Shown: positions 1 to 7,996 of the stretch, in pieces
How positions within the stretch are numbered: position 1 is the stretch's first letter
Layout: the number at the start of each line of letters is the position of its first letter
Source of the DNA: Tateyamaria sp. Alg231-49
GTDB lineage: Bacteria > Pseudomonadota > Alphaproteobacteria > Rhodobacterales > Rhodobacteraceae
DNA: 64,000 nt
Assembly: GCF_900143535.1 (NCBI RefSeq)
Contig: NZ_FRFA01000009.1
Location: forward strand, 88,921 to 152,920
Direction of reading: 5' to 3'
Made by a program: the position numbers and the translations under genes
The notes under the pieces: model-generated
Databases searched by the model: none
Told to the model about the DNA's origin: nothing
The model's input: the letters and a program-made list of their open reading frames with translations, nothing else

Positions 1-11
1 GGGTCCAGACA

Positions 12-1334
12 TCAGCGCGCCTTGACCACCTGCAGCAGCGGCATCAACGCCGCCATATCAGGCCCATGCGCCTGCCCCGTCAGCGCCTTGCGCAAAGGCA
101 TGAACAGCCCACGCCCCTTGCGACCTGTGGCCTCTTTGACAGCACCTGTCCAAGCCCCCCATGTGTCGGGCGTAAATGGCCCGTCTGGCAACATCGCGAT
201 GGCCTGCGCTACAAACTCACGATCTTCATCTTCGATCACCGGGTCAGCGCCATCACGGCACAGGGTCCACCACCCCTCAAGATCGCCCAAGGTCTCGATA
301 TTATCGCGCATGACAGTCCAGAATGCAGGCGCAAGTTCGCTGGACACGCCAATGGCCTCGATCCGCTCGACCACCGCGTCAAGCGGCAGGGACTGCAAAT
401 ACCGACCGGTCAGCGGGAACAAATCCGCCTCGTCGAATTTGGTCGGGGCCGAGCCAAAGCGGGACACATCAAAGCCCTCAATCAACTCTGCCATCTCGCT
501 GCGCAATTCAACCGGGTCAGACGCCCCAAGGCGGGCCATCAACGACAGCAGCGCCATTGGCTCCACTCCGCGTTCGCGCAAATCACGCAACGCCAACGTG
601 CCCAGTCGTTTTGACAAAGCCTCGCCTTGCGGGCCGGTCAGCAGCGAATGGTGGGCAAAGCGGGGGGCGGTGCCGCCCAAGGCTTCAATAATCTGGATTT
701 GCGTCGCCGTATTTGTGACGTGGTCCGATCCACGTACAACATCGGTCACACCCATCTCCATGTCATCGACAACCGAAGCAATCGTATAAAGCACCTGCCC
801 GTCCTGCCGGATCAGCACGGGATCAGAGACCGAAGCCGCATCAATGCTGATGTCACCCAGAATGCCGTCGGTCCATTCAATGCGGGTTTGATCCAGCTTG
901 AACCGCCACACACCTTGCCCGCGTTCGGCGCGCAATGCGTCCTTTTCAGCTTCGCTCAGATCAAGCGCCGCACGGTCATAAACCGGCGGTTTGCCCATAT
1001 TGAGCTGCTTCTTGCGCTTCAGGTCTAGTTCAGTTGGCGTCTCAAACGCCTCGTAAAACCGCCCGTTGGCACGCAGCGTGTCTGCGGCCGCAGCATAGCG
1101 GTCCAGCCGTTCTGACTGACGCTCAACCCGGTCCCAATGCAGGCCCAACCATTCCAGATCAGCCTTGATTGCATCAACATACTCTTCCTTGGACCGCTCC
1201 GGGTCCGTATCATCAATACGCAGAATGAAGGTCCCCCCCGCCTTGCGCGCGATAAGGTAGTTCATCAGCGCAGTGCGCAGGTTTCCAACGTGGATGTAGC
1301 CAGTGGGGGATGGTGCGAAACGGGTGGTGGTCAT
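12..1334 (-). CDS. gltX: glutamate--tRNA ligase
   Basis: Charges tRNA-Glu with glutamate in the cytoplasm; class I aminoacyl-tRNA synthetase of 440 aa, slightly short for the family but complete. The HIGH-type motif is APSPTGYIHVG at residues 7-17 and the KMSKS-type loop is SKRLG at 241-245. The ATG at 1334 was chosen because the Rossmann core starts at residue 4 and a GGAGAG ribosome site lies 8 bases upstream; the frame stays open for another 45 codons that do not look like family sequence. Alphaproteobacteria often carry two GltX copies, one acting on tRNA-Gln, so the exact tRNA specificity cannot be read here. It is divergent from the exported metallo-hydrolase gene. Confidence 0.95.
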   Translation of the reverse strand: MTTTRFAPSPTGYIHVGNLRTALMNYLIARKAGGTFILRIDDTDPERSKEEYVDAIKADLEWLGLHWDRVERQSERLDRYAAAADTLRANGRFYEAFETPTELDLKRKKQLNMGKPPVYDRAALDLSEAEKDALRAERGQGVWRFKLDQTRIEWTDGILGDISIDAASVSDPVLIRQDGQVLYTIASVVDDMEMGVTDVVRGSDHVTNTATQIQIIEALGGTAPRFAHHSLLTGPQGEALSKRLGTLALRDLRERGVEPMALLSLMARLGASDPVELRSEMAELIEGFDVSRFGSAPTKFDEADLFPLTGRYLQSLPLDAVVERIEAIGVSSELAPAFWTVMRDNIETLGDLEGWWTLCRDGADPVIEDEDREFVAQAIAMLPDGPFTPDTWGAWTGAVKEATGRKGRGLFMPLRKALTGQAHGPDMAALMPLLQVVKAR

Positions 1335-1526
1335 GAGGTGCTCTCCGGGAACTTGGCCTTGCCTTGTCATAGGGGCACGGCCTTGTCCAGTTTTGCACCA
1401 GCTTTCAGTGCTAAAGGGGACCTGACGGCAAGATAATCGAGAATGCTGCCGGGCGTGAACCACACGCATCGCGGGCAGTTCTTAATCCCTCTTGTCCCGC
1501 ACCTTGCACAATACCGCATTAAAAAA

Positions 1527-1568
1527 ATCGATAATTTTTACGTGATCGCCCGTGACATCGACAATTTT
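1527..1568. promoter_or_regulatory. pair of near-identical 12-bp direct repeats, candidate operator
   Basis: ATCGATAATTTT (1527-1538) and ATCGACAATTTT (1557-1568) differ at one base and start exactly 30 bp apart, about three helical turns. They sit just upstream of the metallo-hydrolase start at 1608, in an AT-rich patch of an otherwise GC-rich region. This is the expected geometry for a regulator binding twice on one face of the helix; the regulator is unknown. Confidence 0.35.
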
Positions 1569-1607
1569 GCGCTATGTTAGCATTATCTGACAAGAAGGAT
1601 GACATTC

Positions 1608-2537
1608 ATGGCAAACACACCCAAACTCTCTCGCCGCTCTGCCCTGATGGGGGCCGCAGCGCTGCCATTGGCCGCAGCAACAGCCACCGCAACCCGGGCC
1701 GCCGCGCCTATGCTCGGCGTCACACAATCCAACTTTCGCCGTGTCAAAGTCGGCAGCTTTGAGGTCACGACGCTGCTCGCGGGCACGCGGCCCGTGGAAA
1801 ACCCACACAAGATCTTTGGTCTGAACGTGGACGAAGAGACGTTCAATTCCGTCTCTGCGGACGCGGGCCTGTCCACCACTGCTGCGCAGTTCTTCTTTAC
1901 ACCGACACTTGTAAACAACGGTTCCGAACTGGTTCTGTTTGATACTGGGCTTTCTGGTGCAGCGACGGTTCAGGCGATCGAAGCCGCCGGGTATACAGCT
2001 GATCAGGTCGACAAAGTCGTGATTACGCACATGCACGGCGACCATATCGGCGGTATCTCAACCGATGGCACACCGACATTCGCAAACGCCGCCTACATTA
2101 CCGGCGCCACTGAATTCGACGGCTGGTCCGGCACAGGCAACGAAAACTTCGACGGCAAGATTGTCCCATTGGCCGACCAGTTCACCATGCTGGATGACGG
2201 CGGCTCGCCCGCTTCGGGGATCACTGCCATGGCCGCCTTTGGCCATACACCGGGCCACATGGCCTATATGGTCGAAGACGGTGGTACGCAGCTGGTGATT
2301 GGCGCGGACTTTGCCAACCACTATGTGTGGTCACTGGCCCATCCCGATTGGGAAGTCCGTTTTGATATGGACAAAGCCGCAGCCGCAGCAACGCGCAAAA
2401 CCATGCTCGACATGATGGCCACAGACCGCACGGCGTTCATCGGCTATCACATGCCATGGCCCGGCATTGGGTATGTCGAACGCAACGGTGAAGGCGGATA
2501 CCGCTATGCCGCACACAGCTACCAGTTGATGCTGTAA
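1608..2537 (+). CDS. exported MBL-fold metallo-hydrolase
   Basis: Protein of 309 aa in the metallo-beta-lactamase superfamily. It begins with a twin-arginine-type signal (SRRSALMG followed by an Ala-rich hydrophobic stretch), so it is probably exported folded to the periplasm. The zinc site is visible as THMHGDHIGG, a downstream GHTPGHMAY and GADF. An in-frame ATG nine bases upstream (1599) overlaps the AGAAGGA ribosome site, whereas ATG 1608 is spaced 8 bases from it, so 1608 is preferred. The substrate is unknown: the superfamily includes lactonases, glyoxalases and aryl-sulfatases, and nothing here separates them. The gene stands alone and is followed by a hairpin shared with the convergent esterase gene. 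Confidence 0.85.
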   Translation: MANTPKLSRRSALMGAAALPLAAATATATRAAAPMLGVTQSNFRRVKVGSFEVTTLLAGTRPVENPHKIFGLNVDEETFNSVSADAGLSTTAAQFFFTPTLVNNGSELVLFDTGLSGAATVQAIEAAGYTADQVDKVVITHMHGDHIGGISTDGTPTFANAAYITGATEFDGWSGTGNENFDGKIVPLADQFTMLDDGGSPASGITAMAAFGHTPGHMAYMVEDGGTQLVIGADFANHYVWSLAHPDWEVRFDMDKAAAAATRKTMLDMMATDRTAFIGYHMPWPGIGYVERNGEGGYRYAAHSYQLML

Positions 2538-2556
2538 CTGGCCGCGAATGAATACA

Positions 2557-2583
2557 GTAAGGCGGACGTGTTGTTCGCCTTAC
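2557..2583. terminator. bidirectional hairpin between convergent genes
   Basis: GTAAGGCG (2557-2564) pairs perfectly with CGCCTTAC (2576-2583) across an 11-base loop. The right arm overlaps the stop codon of the minus-strand esterase gene. There is no strong T run, so termination is probable rather than certain. Confidence 0.5.
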
Positions 2584-3374
2584 ACCTTGCCCGCAGCGCG
2601 CAAGCGATCCCATGCATAGCTCAGGTAGCTGCGCGAAAAACTGTGACCGCCGTCAAAGGTGCAGAACTCCAACAGATCATCAGCCGCGTTGCCCTGCCGG
2701 GTGCAGGACATTGCGTCGATCTGCACAACTGTCTCAGGGCCAAATCCGCCTACCGCGCGATACATTGCCAGAACGTCCAGAACATCACCCTGCTTTGTCG
2801 GGCCAATGGGTCGCCCCGCCAGCGGCACTGTGCGGTCCTTTGTCCCATGGATATGAATGACCGAAGCCGGGGCGGCACAAGCCGCAGGCGGTCCTCCCCA
2901 GAACGTACCCGATACTGGCGCAAAACCTGCAAACAGGTTTGGACGCTGGCACGCCAATTCCCATGTCACCATGCCGCCAGCAGAAAAGCCCGACATCATG
3001 ACCCGATCAGGATCGATCCCGAACCGCGCAACAGCATCCGAAATCATCGCCTCAAAATAGGCGATTTCGGCCGCGCCCGTGGATGCCATATCGCTGGGCG
3101 CACCGGGAATATCCCAGTCGTCCCGCGCCGATTTAGGAGCAATCAGCGCCAGTCCCATCTCGGACACCATGCGGCGCAGCCCGCCATTGCGCATCACGCC
3201 CCGCGCTGATCCGCGATAGCCATGGGCAAAAACGATTGCCCCGACAGGACCTGCCTGCCCCTCGGGCATCGCAATGCGGTAGTGCCGGTCGCCAATCATG
3301 CAGTCACTGTCCGGGCCGCAGGCCACAGCGATCGAAGGCAGCAGCATCAAAGCCAAAGACAGGGCAAAGCGCAT
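2580..3374 (-). CDS. PHB-depolymerase-like secreted esterase (LpqC-type)
   Basis: Alpha/beta-hydrolase of 264 aa resembling polyhydroxybutyrate-depolymerase/feruloyl-esterase (LpqC) proteins. It has an N-terminal signal peptide (MRFALSLALMLLPSIAVACG), an oxyanion segment FAHGYRGSARG, a nucleophile elbow SGFSAGG, an acid-region HIHGTKDRTVPL and a C-terminal DGGHSF histidine. The ATG at 3374 puts the signal peptide first and has TGAGG upstream; the 22 extra upstream codons lack signal character. It probably acts on short esters or polyester fragments in the periplasm or medium; the natural substrate is not determinable. It lies 92 bases downstream of nadE on the same strand but the two functions are not obviously linked. 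Confidence 0.8.
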   Translation of the reverse strand: MRFALSLALMLLPSIAVACGPDSDCMIGDRHYRIAMPEGQAGPVGAIVFAHGYRGSARGVMRNGGLRRMVSEMGLALIAPKSARDDWDIPGAPSDMASTGAAEIAYFEAMISDAVARFGIDPDRVMMSGFSAGGMVTWELACQRPNLFAGFAPVSGTFWGGPPAACAAPASVIHIHGTKDRTVPLAGRPIGPTKQGDVLDVLAMYRAVGGFGPETVVQIDAMSCTRQGNAADDLLEFCTFDGGHSFSRSYLSYAWDRLRAAGKV

Positions 3375-3466
3375 GGAAACAACCTCATGATATGCATCAA
3401 AATCGCGTGCATATATGGAAGCCGCCGGCGGTCCCGGCACAAGTCACATCACCGTGTAAACGCAGC

Positions 3467-5125
3467 TCAGGTTGGCTCGCGCCATGCGTTCACGATGGGG
3501 TAACGGCGATCCAACCAGAACGCACCTTTGGTCAGGCGGGCTCCGGGCGCGGACTGGAATCGCTTGTATTCGCTCAGGTAAATCAGACGCTCGATCTTGC
3601 GCGCCACATCGCCTTCAAACCCTGCCGCTACGCAGTCAGCAATCGATCCATTGCGGTCCACAAGGATCTCAAGCATCGCATCAAGGTCCGGATAGTCCGG
3701 CAAGCTGTCGCTGTCCTTCTGATCTTCGCGCAACTCGGCACTGGGCGGTTTTGTTATGATCCGCTGCGGAATGACCTCTCCTTCATTCCCCATCATCCAG
3801 TCACGATGATTGGCATTGCGCCAGCGGCACGTCTCAAACACGCGGGTTTTGTAAAGATCCTTGATCGGATTGTAGCCACCGGCCATGTCGCCGTAGATCG
3901 TCGCATAGCCCACCGCCACTTCGGATTTGTTGCCAGTTGTCAGCAGCATCTCGCCAAATTTGTTAGACAGCGCCATTAACAGCAGCCCCCGTATCCGGCT
4001 TTGAATGTTTTCTTCTGTCAGGTCTGCATCCAACCCCTCAAACAGCGGGGCAAGGGTGCTCGTCACAGCCGCGCGTGTCTCTGAAATCGGAACGTAGTCA
4101 TAGCGACAGCCCAGCGCTTTGGCGCAAGTTTCGGCGTCTTCCAGCGAATGCGGCGAGGTATATTCGGACGGCAGCATCACGCAGCGGACATTCTCTGGTC
4201 CCAGCGCGTCCGCTGCAATGGTGGCCACTAGGGCAGAATCCACGCCACCGGACATGCCGAGCAGGACCTGCTTGAACCCGGTCTTCGCACAATAGTCGCG
4301 CAAAGACGTGACCATGACACGGTAGTCCTGCTCCCACGGATCAGGATGTTGCGCCTTTTCGCCATCAACCACACGCCAGCCCTCAGGACCGCGTTCAAGG
4401 TCCACATGGGCCACTACCTCATCAAAGATCGGCAACTGCACCGCCAACTGCCCGCCGGGGTTCAGCGCAAAACTGCCCCCGTCAAACACCTGATCGTCCT
4501 GCCCCCCAACCATGTTGAGGTAAATCAATGGCAAACCGGTTTCGACCACACGGGCAACCATGTGATTGATGCGGGTGTCGAACTTGCCTCGGTAGTAAGG
4601 TGACCCGTTGGGAACCAGCAGGAACTCCGCCCCTGTCTCCTCCAAAGTCTCGGCGACATCCGGATGCCACGCATCTTCGCAGATTGGGCTACCAACGCGA
4701 GTATTGCCGACAGAGTAAGGACCACCCAAAGGACCGGCATCAAAAATCCGAACCTCGTCAAACACAGTCTCGTTGGGCAGATGATGCTTAAGAACACGGC
4801 TCGCAATCTTGCCGCCCTTGCAAATCAGGTAGGCATTGAACAACTCCGCGCCCTCAGCCCAGGGACAGCCAATGGCCAGCGCCGGGCCATCCGCACAATC
4901 GACCGCCAAAGCCTCAACCGCTTCCATCGCAGTGGCGTGAAAGACAGCCTTCATCACCAGATCCTGCGCGTTGTAGCCAGCGATGAACATCTCGGGCAGG
5001 GCCACCAGATCGGCGCCCGCGTCGCGACCCGCCTCCCAGGCATCCCGCGCTTTGGCGGCGTTCCCGGCAATATCACCAACCGTTGGGTTCAACTGACCCA
5101 GCGTTATGCGGAATGTGTCGGCCAT
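3467..5125 (-). CDS. nadE: glutamine-dependent NAD+ synthase
   Basis: Makes NAD+ from nicotinate adenine dinucleotide using glutamine as nitrogen donor. The 552 aa are two fused domains. The N-terminal nitrilase-type glutaminase has the Glu45 (LPEMF), Lys113 (LKHHLPN) and Cys149 (SPICEDAW) catalytic triad. The C-terminal ATP-pyrophosphatase has the P-loop SGGVDS at 292-297. The ATG at 5125 has AAGGAG upstream with good spacing. Length and domain order match the bacterial glutamine-dependent type. Divergent from the MORN gene across a 269-bp spacer. Confidence 0.95.
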   Translation of the reverse strand: MADTFRITLGQLNPTVGDIAGNAAKARDAWEAGRDAGADLVALPEMFIAGYNAQDLVMKAVFHATAMEAVEALAVDCADGPALAIGCPWAEGAELFNAYLICKGGKIASRVLKHHLPNETVFDEVRIFDAGPLGGPYSVGNTRVGSPICEDAWHPDVAETLEETGAEFLLVPNGSPYYRGKFDTRINHMVARVVETGLPLIYLNMVGGQDDQVFDGGSFALNPGGQLAVQLPIFDEVVAHVDLERGPEGWRVVDGEKAQHPDPWEQDYRVMVTSLRDYCAKTGFKQVLLGMSGGVDSALVATIAADALGPENVRCVMLPSEYTSPHSLEDAETCAKALGCRYDYVPISETRAAVTSTLAPLFEGLDADLTEENIQSRIRGLLLMALSNKFGEMLLTTGNKSEVAVGYATIYGDMAGGYNPIKDLYKTRVFETCRWRNANHRDWMMGNEGEVIPQRIITKPPSAELREDQKDSDSLPDYPDLDAMLEILVDRNGSIADCVAAGFEGDVARKIERLIYLSEYKRFQSAPGARLTKGAFWLDRRYPIVNAWREPT

Positions 5126-5394
5126 TGGCGCGCTCCTTCAATCTCCCACGCGATGTAGCAGAAAGCGCGGGCGAGGAAACCCACAGGCGACGTCTGCACC
5201 CGCCTCTCACGCTGCTTCTTTGTTTCCCAAAAACCCCCGGGCGTTCCGAACGAGGGAAAACTGGTCCCTCCGCGCCCGCGCATTCAGCGCAATCCTCAAC
5301 TTTCCGCCAAGGCCATTGCTCACACTTCGCCCCTGTCCTAACTTCCCCCTGCCCGCATAATTTCAGCGGGTCCGCGAATCTAAGAGGTTGCCCC

Positions 5395-6819
5395 ATGTCT
5401 TTGCGCAGTTTGTTGTTCTGCATCGCCCTTTTGCCGGGCACCGCGCTGGCGCAATCAAACGCCGTGCTGACCAAGCAATATGACGATGGCGGCATTTACG
5501 AGGGGACGTTCCGCGGCGGCCTTCAACATGGGCAAGGCTCTTACCGGCTCCCTAACGGATACGAATATACCGGCGAATGGGTCGACGGAGAGATCAAGGG
5601 GCAAGGCACCGCCCGCTTTCCCAATGGCTCCGTTTACGAAGGCAGCTTTTCCAAAGGCAAACCCGACGGGTTCGGCAAGATCACCTTCGCTGATGGCGGC
5701 ACCTATGAAGGGGATTGGGCCACCGGTGCCATCGTTGGTACTGGCGTAGCTCTTTACGCGAACGGCGTCCGTTACGAAGGGTCGTTCCGCAACGCCAAAC
5801 ACCATGGCAAAGGGGTCATGCAATCCCCCGGCGGATACGAATACAAAGGCGACTGGGTCGACGGCGAAAAACAGGGGACGGGCGTAATAACTTACCCTGA
5901 TGGCGCCGTGTATGACGGCCAGATCGAAAGCGGCGTACGTCAGGGAACAGGCACGCTGACGATGCCAGACGGGCTTATCTATATTGGCTTGTGGAAAAAC
6001 GGCCAAATCGATGGTGCAGGCACACTCACTCAACCCAATGGGGACGTCTACGAAGGCGACCTCGTCTCAGGCCGCCGAGAAGGCAAGGGCCGTGTCACCT
6101 ACTCCAACGGCGACGTCTACGAAGGACAGTTCGCCGATGACCGCCGCCACGGGCAAGGCACGTTCATCGGCAATGACGGCTACACCTATATCGGCCAATG
6201 GGTCGAAGGGCAGATCGAAGGTCAGGGTCGGGTCACCTATCCCGACGGGGCCGTCTATGAAGGGGACTTCAAGGACGACCTCGCCGATGGCACTGGCAAA
6301 ATTACCTATACCGATAGCTCCACCTATGAAGGAGAATGGGTGGCAGGCGTGATCGAGGGAACAGGCAAAGCGACCTACCCCAACGGCGTGGTCTATGAAG
6401 GCGGGTTTCAAAACGCGCGCAACCACGGGCAGGGTGTGATGACCTATGCCGATGGCTATCGCTATGAAGGCACTTGGGAAAACGGGCAGCGGCACGGGAC
6501 AGGGACCGCAACCTATCCCGATGGCACCGTCTATACCGGTGACTTCCTTGATGGTCAGCGGCACGGAACCGGCAAAATCGTTATGGCCTCAGGCTTTGTA
6601 TATGATGGCCAGTGGACGCGCGGTGAAATCGACGGAGAGGGCGTTGCCACCTACGCCAACGGCGACATCTACGAAGGGACGTTCAAGAACGGCAAGCGGC
6701 AGGGAGCGGGCACCATGCGCTACTCCAGCGGCGAAGAAGCGACGGGTGATTGGGACAGTGGCGCACTGAACGAAGCGGAGACGCCGGAAGAAACCGAAGC
6801 CACCAGCGACGGCGGCTGA
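5395..6819 (+). CDS. exported MORN-repeat protein, 18 tandem repeats
   Basis: Protein of 474 aa with a cleavable signal peptide (MSLRSLLFCIALLPGTALAQ) followed from residue 35 to 448 by 18 consecutive MORN units of exactly 23 residues, each close to YEGxWxxGxxxGxGxxxYxNG. A degenerate nineteenth unit and a short acidic tail (ETPEETEAT) end it. The ATG at 5395 is preceded by AAGAGG and begins the signal peptide; an upstream in-frame extension has no support. MORN repeats form elongated beta-hairpin ribbons that bind lipids or proteins or act as rulers. An exported version would work in the periplasm or outside the cell. Its stop overlaps the start of the next gene, so the two are translationally coupled. 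Molecular partner unknown. Confidence 0.9.
   Translation: MSLRSLLFCIALLPGTALAQSNAVLTKQYDDGGIYEGTFRGGLQHGQGSYRLPNGYEYTGEWVDGEIKGQGTARFPNGSVYEGSFSKGKPDGFGKITFADGGTYEGDWATGAIVGTGVALYANGVRYEGSFRNAKHHGKGVMQSPGGYEYKGDWVDGEKQGTGVITYPDGAVYDGQIESGVRQGTGTLTMPDGLIYIGLWKNGQIDGAGTLTQPNGDVYEGDLVSGRREGKGRVTYSNGDVYEGQFADDRRHGQGTFIGNDGYTYIGQWVEGQIEGQGRVTYPDGAVYEGDFKDDLADGTGKITYTDSSTYEGEWVAGVIEGTGKATYPNGVVYEGGFQNARNHGQGVMTYADGYRYEGTWENGQRHGTGTATYPDGTVYTGDFLDGQRHGTGKIVMASGFVYDGQWTRGEIDGEGVATYANGDIYEGTFKNGKRQGAGTMRYSSGEEATGDWDSGALNEAETPEETEATSDGG
5497..6738 (+). repeat. 18 x 69-bp in-frame MORN coding repeat
   Basis: The coding DNA repeats with a strict 69-bp period and no insertions or deletions across 1242 bp, but the copies are diverged at DNA level. 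Some units (1, 5, 10 and 14) carry a GY[ETR]Y end followed by a Trp-containing unit, hinting at an older four- to five-unit super-repeat. Confidence 0.85.
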
Positions 6820-7526
6820 TGCCCGGCTTTTGGCTGCTACGCCTCATCCCAGCGCTTGCGCTGATTGTTCTTGCTCATGCGGCAGCAGCAGATTGGCAAT
6901 ACATCGAAAAATATAGCGATCCTATCCAGGGATTTGATACACGTGCGGCCAGCACGACGAACGCGGATGGCTATGGTCTACACCTCTATCGCAACCCGAT
7001 CGGGCGGGTCTATGCACTGATCACCCTGCCCGACAGCAGCCCCGATCTGGTTCGCACTGGCCCTGTGGCCACGGTTACACCTATGGGTTTTGAACCCAAA
7101 GAGGTCGAAGCCCAAAGCGAACGCGGACGGGTCGTCGAATACGCCATCAGCACAGGGCGGGCCCTGCGCGACAGGCTTTGGCATGGCGAAGGGCAAGCGC
7201 CAGCATTTGGCACTTTCCACGACTTGCTTGAGGCCCCCAGCCTTGCCGTTTCTTTGATGTTTGAAAACGGGGGCACCGATCAAACGGAATGGTCGATGGA
7301 AGGTGCTGAAACCGCCATCGCCAAGGCTCTCGGCATCTCGATGAACGGCGTCCCGGCAGGATCCGAATGGGAAGACGAAGCCGCCCAGGCGTTGTTGGCC
7401 GCGATGACGGCCTGCCAGTTCCCCAAGTTGGACGTAGAATGCGTGCAAAAAGTGTCGACGTGCAGCGCAAAAATCAGTGAAGACAGAGATATCGATGGTT
7501 TCGACACCTGTGTCGCTGCCGAATGA
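6819..7526 (+). CDS. exported hypothetical protein coupled to MORN protein
   Basis: A 235-aa protein I do not recognise. It starts with a signal peptide (MPGFWLLRLIPALALIVLAH then AAAA). The first mature half is rich in short beta-like segments (YGLHLYRNPIGRVYALITL). The C-terminal 40 residues contain four cysteines (TACQF, VECVQ, STCSA, DTCVA), suggesting two disulfides in the periplasm. The ATG overlaps the TGA of the MORN gene by one base, so both are made from one transcript and probably act together in the envelope. A loose resemblance of the N-terminal half to IalB-like proteins is not strong enough to name it. Confidence 0.7.
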   Translation: MPGFWLLRLIPALALIVLAHAAAADWQYIEKYSDPIQGFDTRAASTTNADGYGLHLYRNPIGRVYALITLPDSSPDLVRTGPVATVTPMGFEPKEVEAQSERGRVVEYAISTGRALRDRLWHGEGQAPAFGTFHDLLEAPSLAVSLMFENGGTDQTEWSMEGAETAIAKALGISMNGVPAGSEWEDEAAQALLAAMTACQFPKLDVECVQKVSTCSAKISEDRDIDGFDTCVAAE

Positions 7527-7621
7527 CAATAGACGGCGGAACGCCGCCCGAAAAGATAGACAAAGAAGCCTGACCTCGGTAACGAACGACGAAGTAGAAA
7601 AGCAAATGCGGGGCCCTCAAA

Positions 7622-7996
7622 ATGGCTACAGAAGGCGCAGAAGGTCATGGCGATCCCGGTTGGTTTGTACCTCCGGATGCGTTCGACCAGATGTCTTGGG
7701 TTATTCTGATCCTGCTGGCGCTGGCGATTTATGGGCTGGTGTCGCTTTATGCTGCTTTTGATCGCTGGGCCGAACATCAATCCCACGGCACTCCGCTGGC
7801 CAAGACGATCCCGACAATGCTCACGATTGCGCTGCTTTACGAGATCTTCCCCCTCGCCCATTTCAACATTCTGCTGCCGGTTGCCGCGATCCTGATTGCG
7901 CTGATGGCCGATTGGTCACGGTTCCATCTGCACTTCCCCAAAGGCCACGCGGCACATGAGGCCAAGCCGCACGAGGAGCCAAAAGCAGATGTTTGA
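7622..7996 (+). CDS. small inner-membrane protein next to HlyD adaptor
   Basis: A 124-aa protein with two or three predicted membrane segments (roughly residues 25-45, 62-80 and 82-97) and a His/Lys/Glu-rich C-terminal tail (HAAHEAKPHEEPKADV). No named family recognised. Its stop overlaps the start of the HlyD-type gene by eight bases, so they are co-translated. The arrangement recalls small membrane protein plus HlyD-adaptor pairs such as E. coli yiaW-yiaV, but clear sequence similarity to YiaW is not evident. The start has only a weak ribosome site. Confidence 0.65.
   Translation: MATEGAEGHGDPGWFVPPDAFDQMSWVILILLALAIYGLVSLYAAFDRWAEHQSHGTPLAKTIPTMLTIALLYEIFPLAHFNILLPVAAILIALMADWSRFHLHFPKGHAAHEAKPHEEPKADV

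Noticed and set aside
66..614. Long plus-strand frame inside gltX
   Set aside because: Lies wholly antisense to a well-supported synthetase gene and has no domain.
5213..5257. Possible fourth copy of the dispersed repeat
   Set aside because: It shares only a loose TTCTTTG-A-rich-CCGGG pattern and lacks the GTCC/GGAC core. It lies between divergent genes, breaking the 3'-end rule.
6067..6564. Long minus-strand frame inside the MORN gene
   Set aside because: Antisense mirror of a periodic coding repeat; its own 23-residue period is a reflection of the MORN units.
7534..7549. GGCGG/CCGCC hairpin between the MORN partner and the small membrane protein gene
   Set aside because: Only five pairs and no T run, so it does not show that the two gene pairs are separate transcripts.
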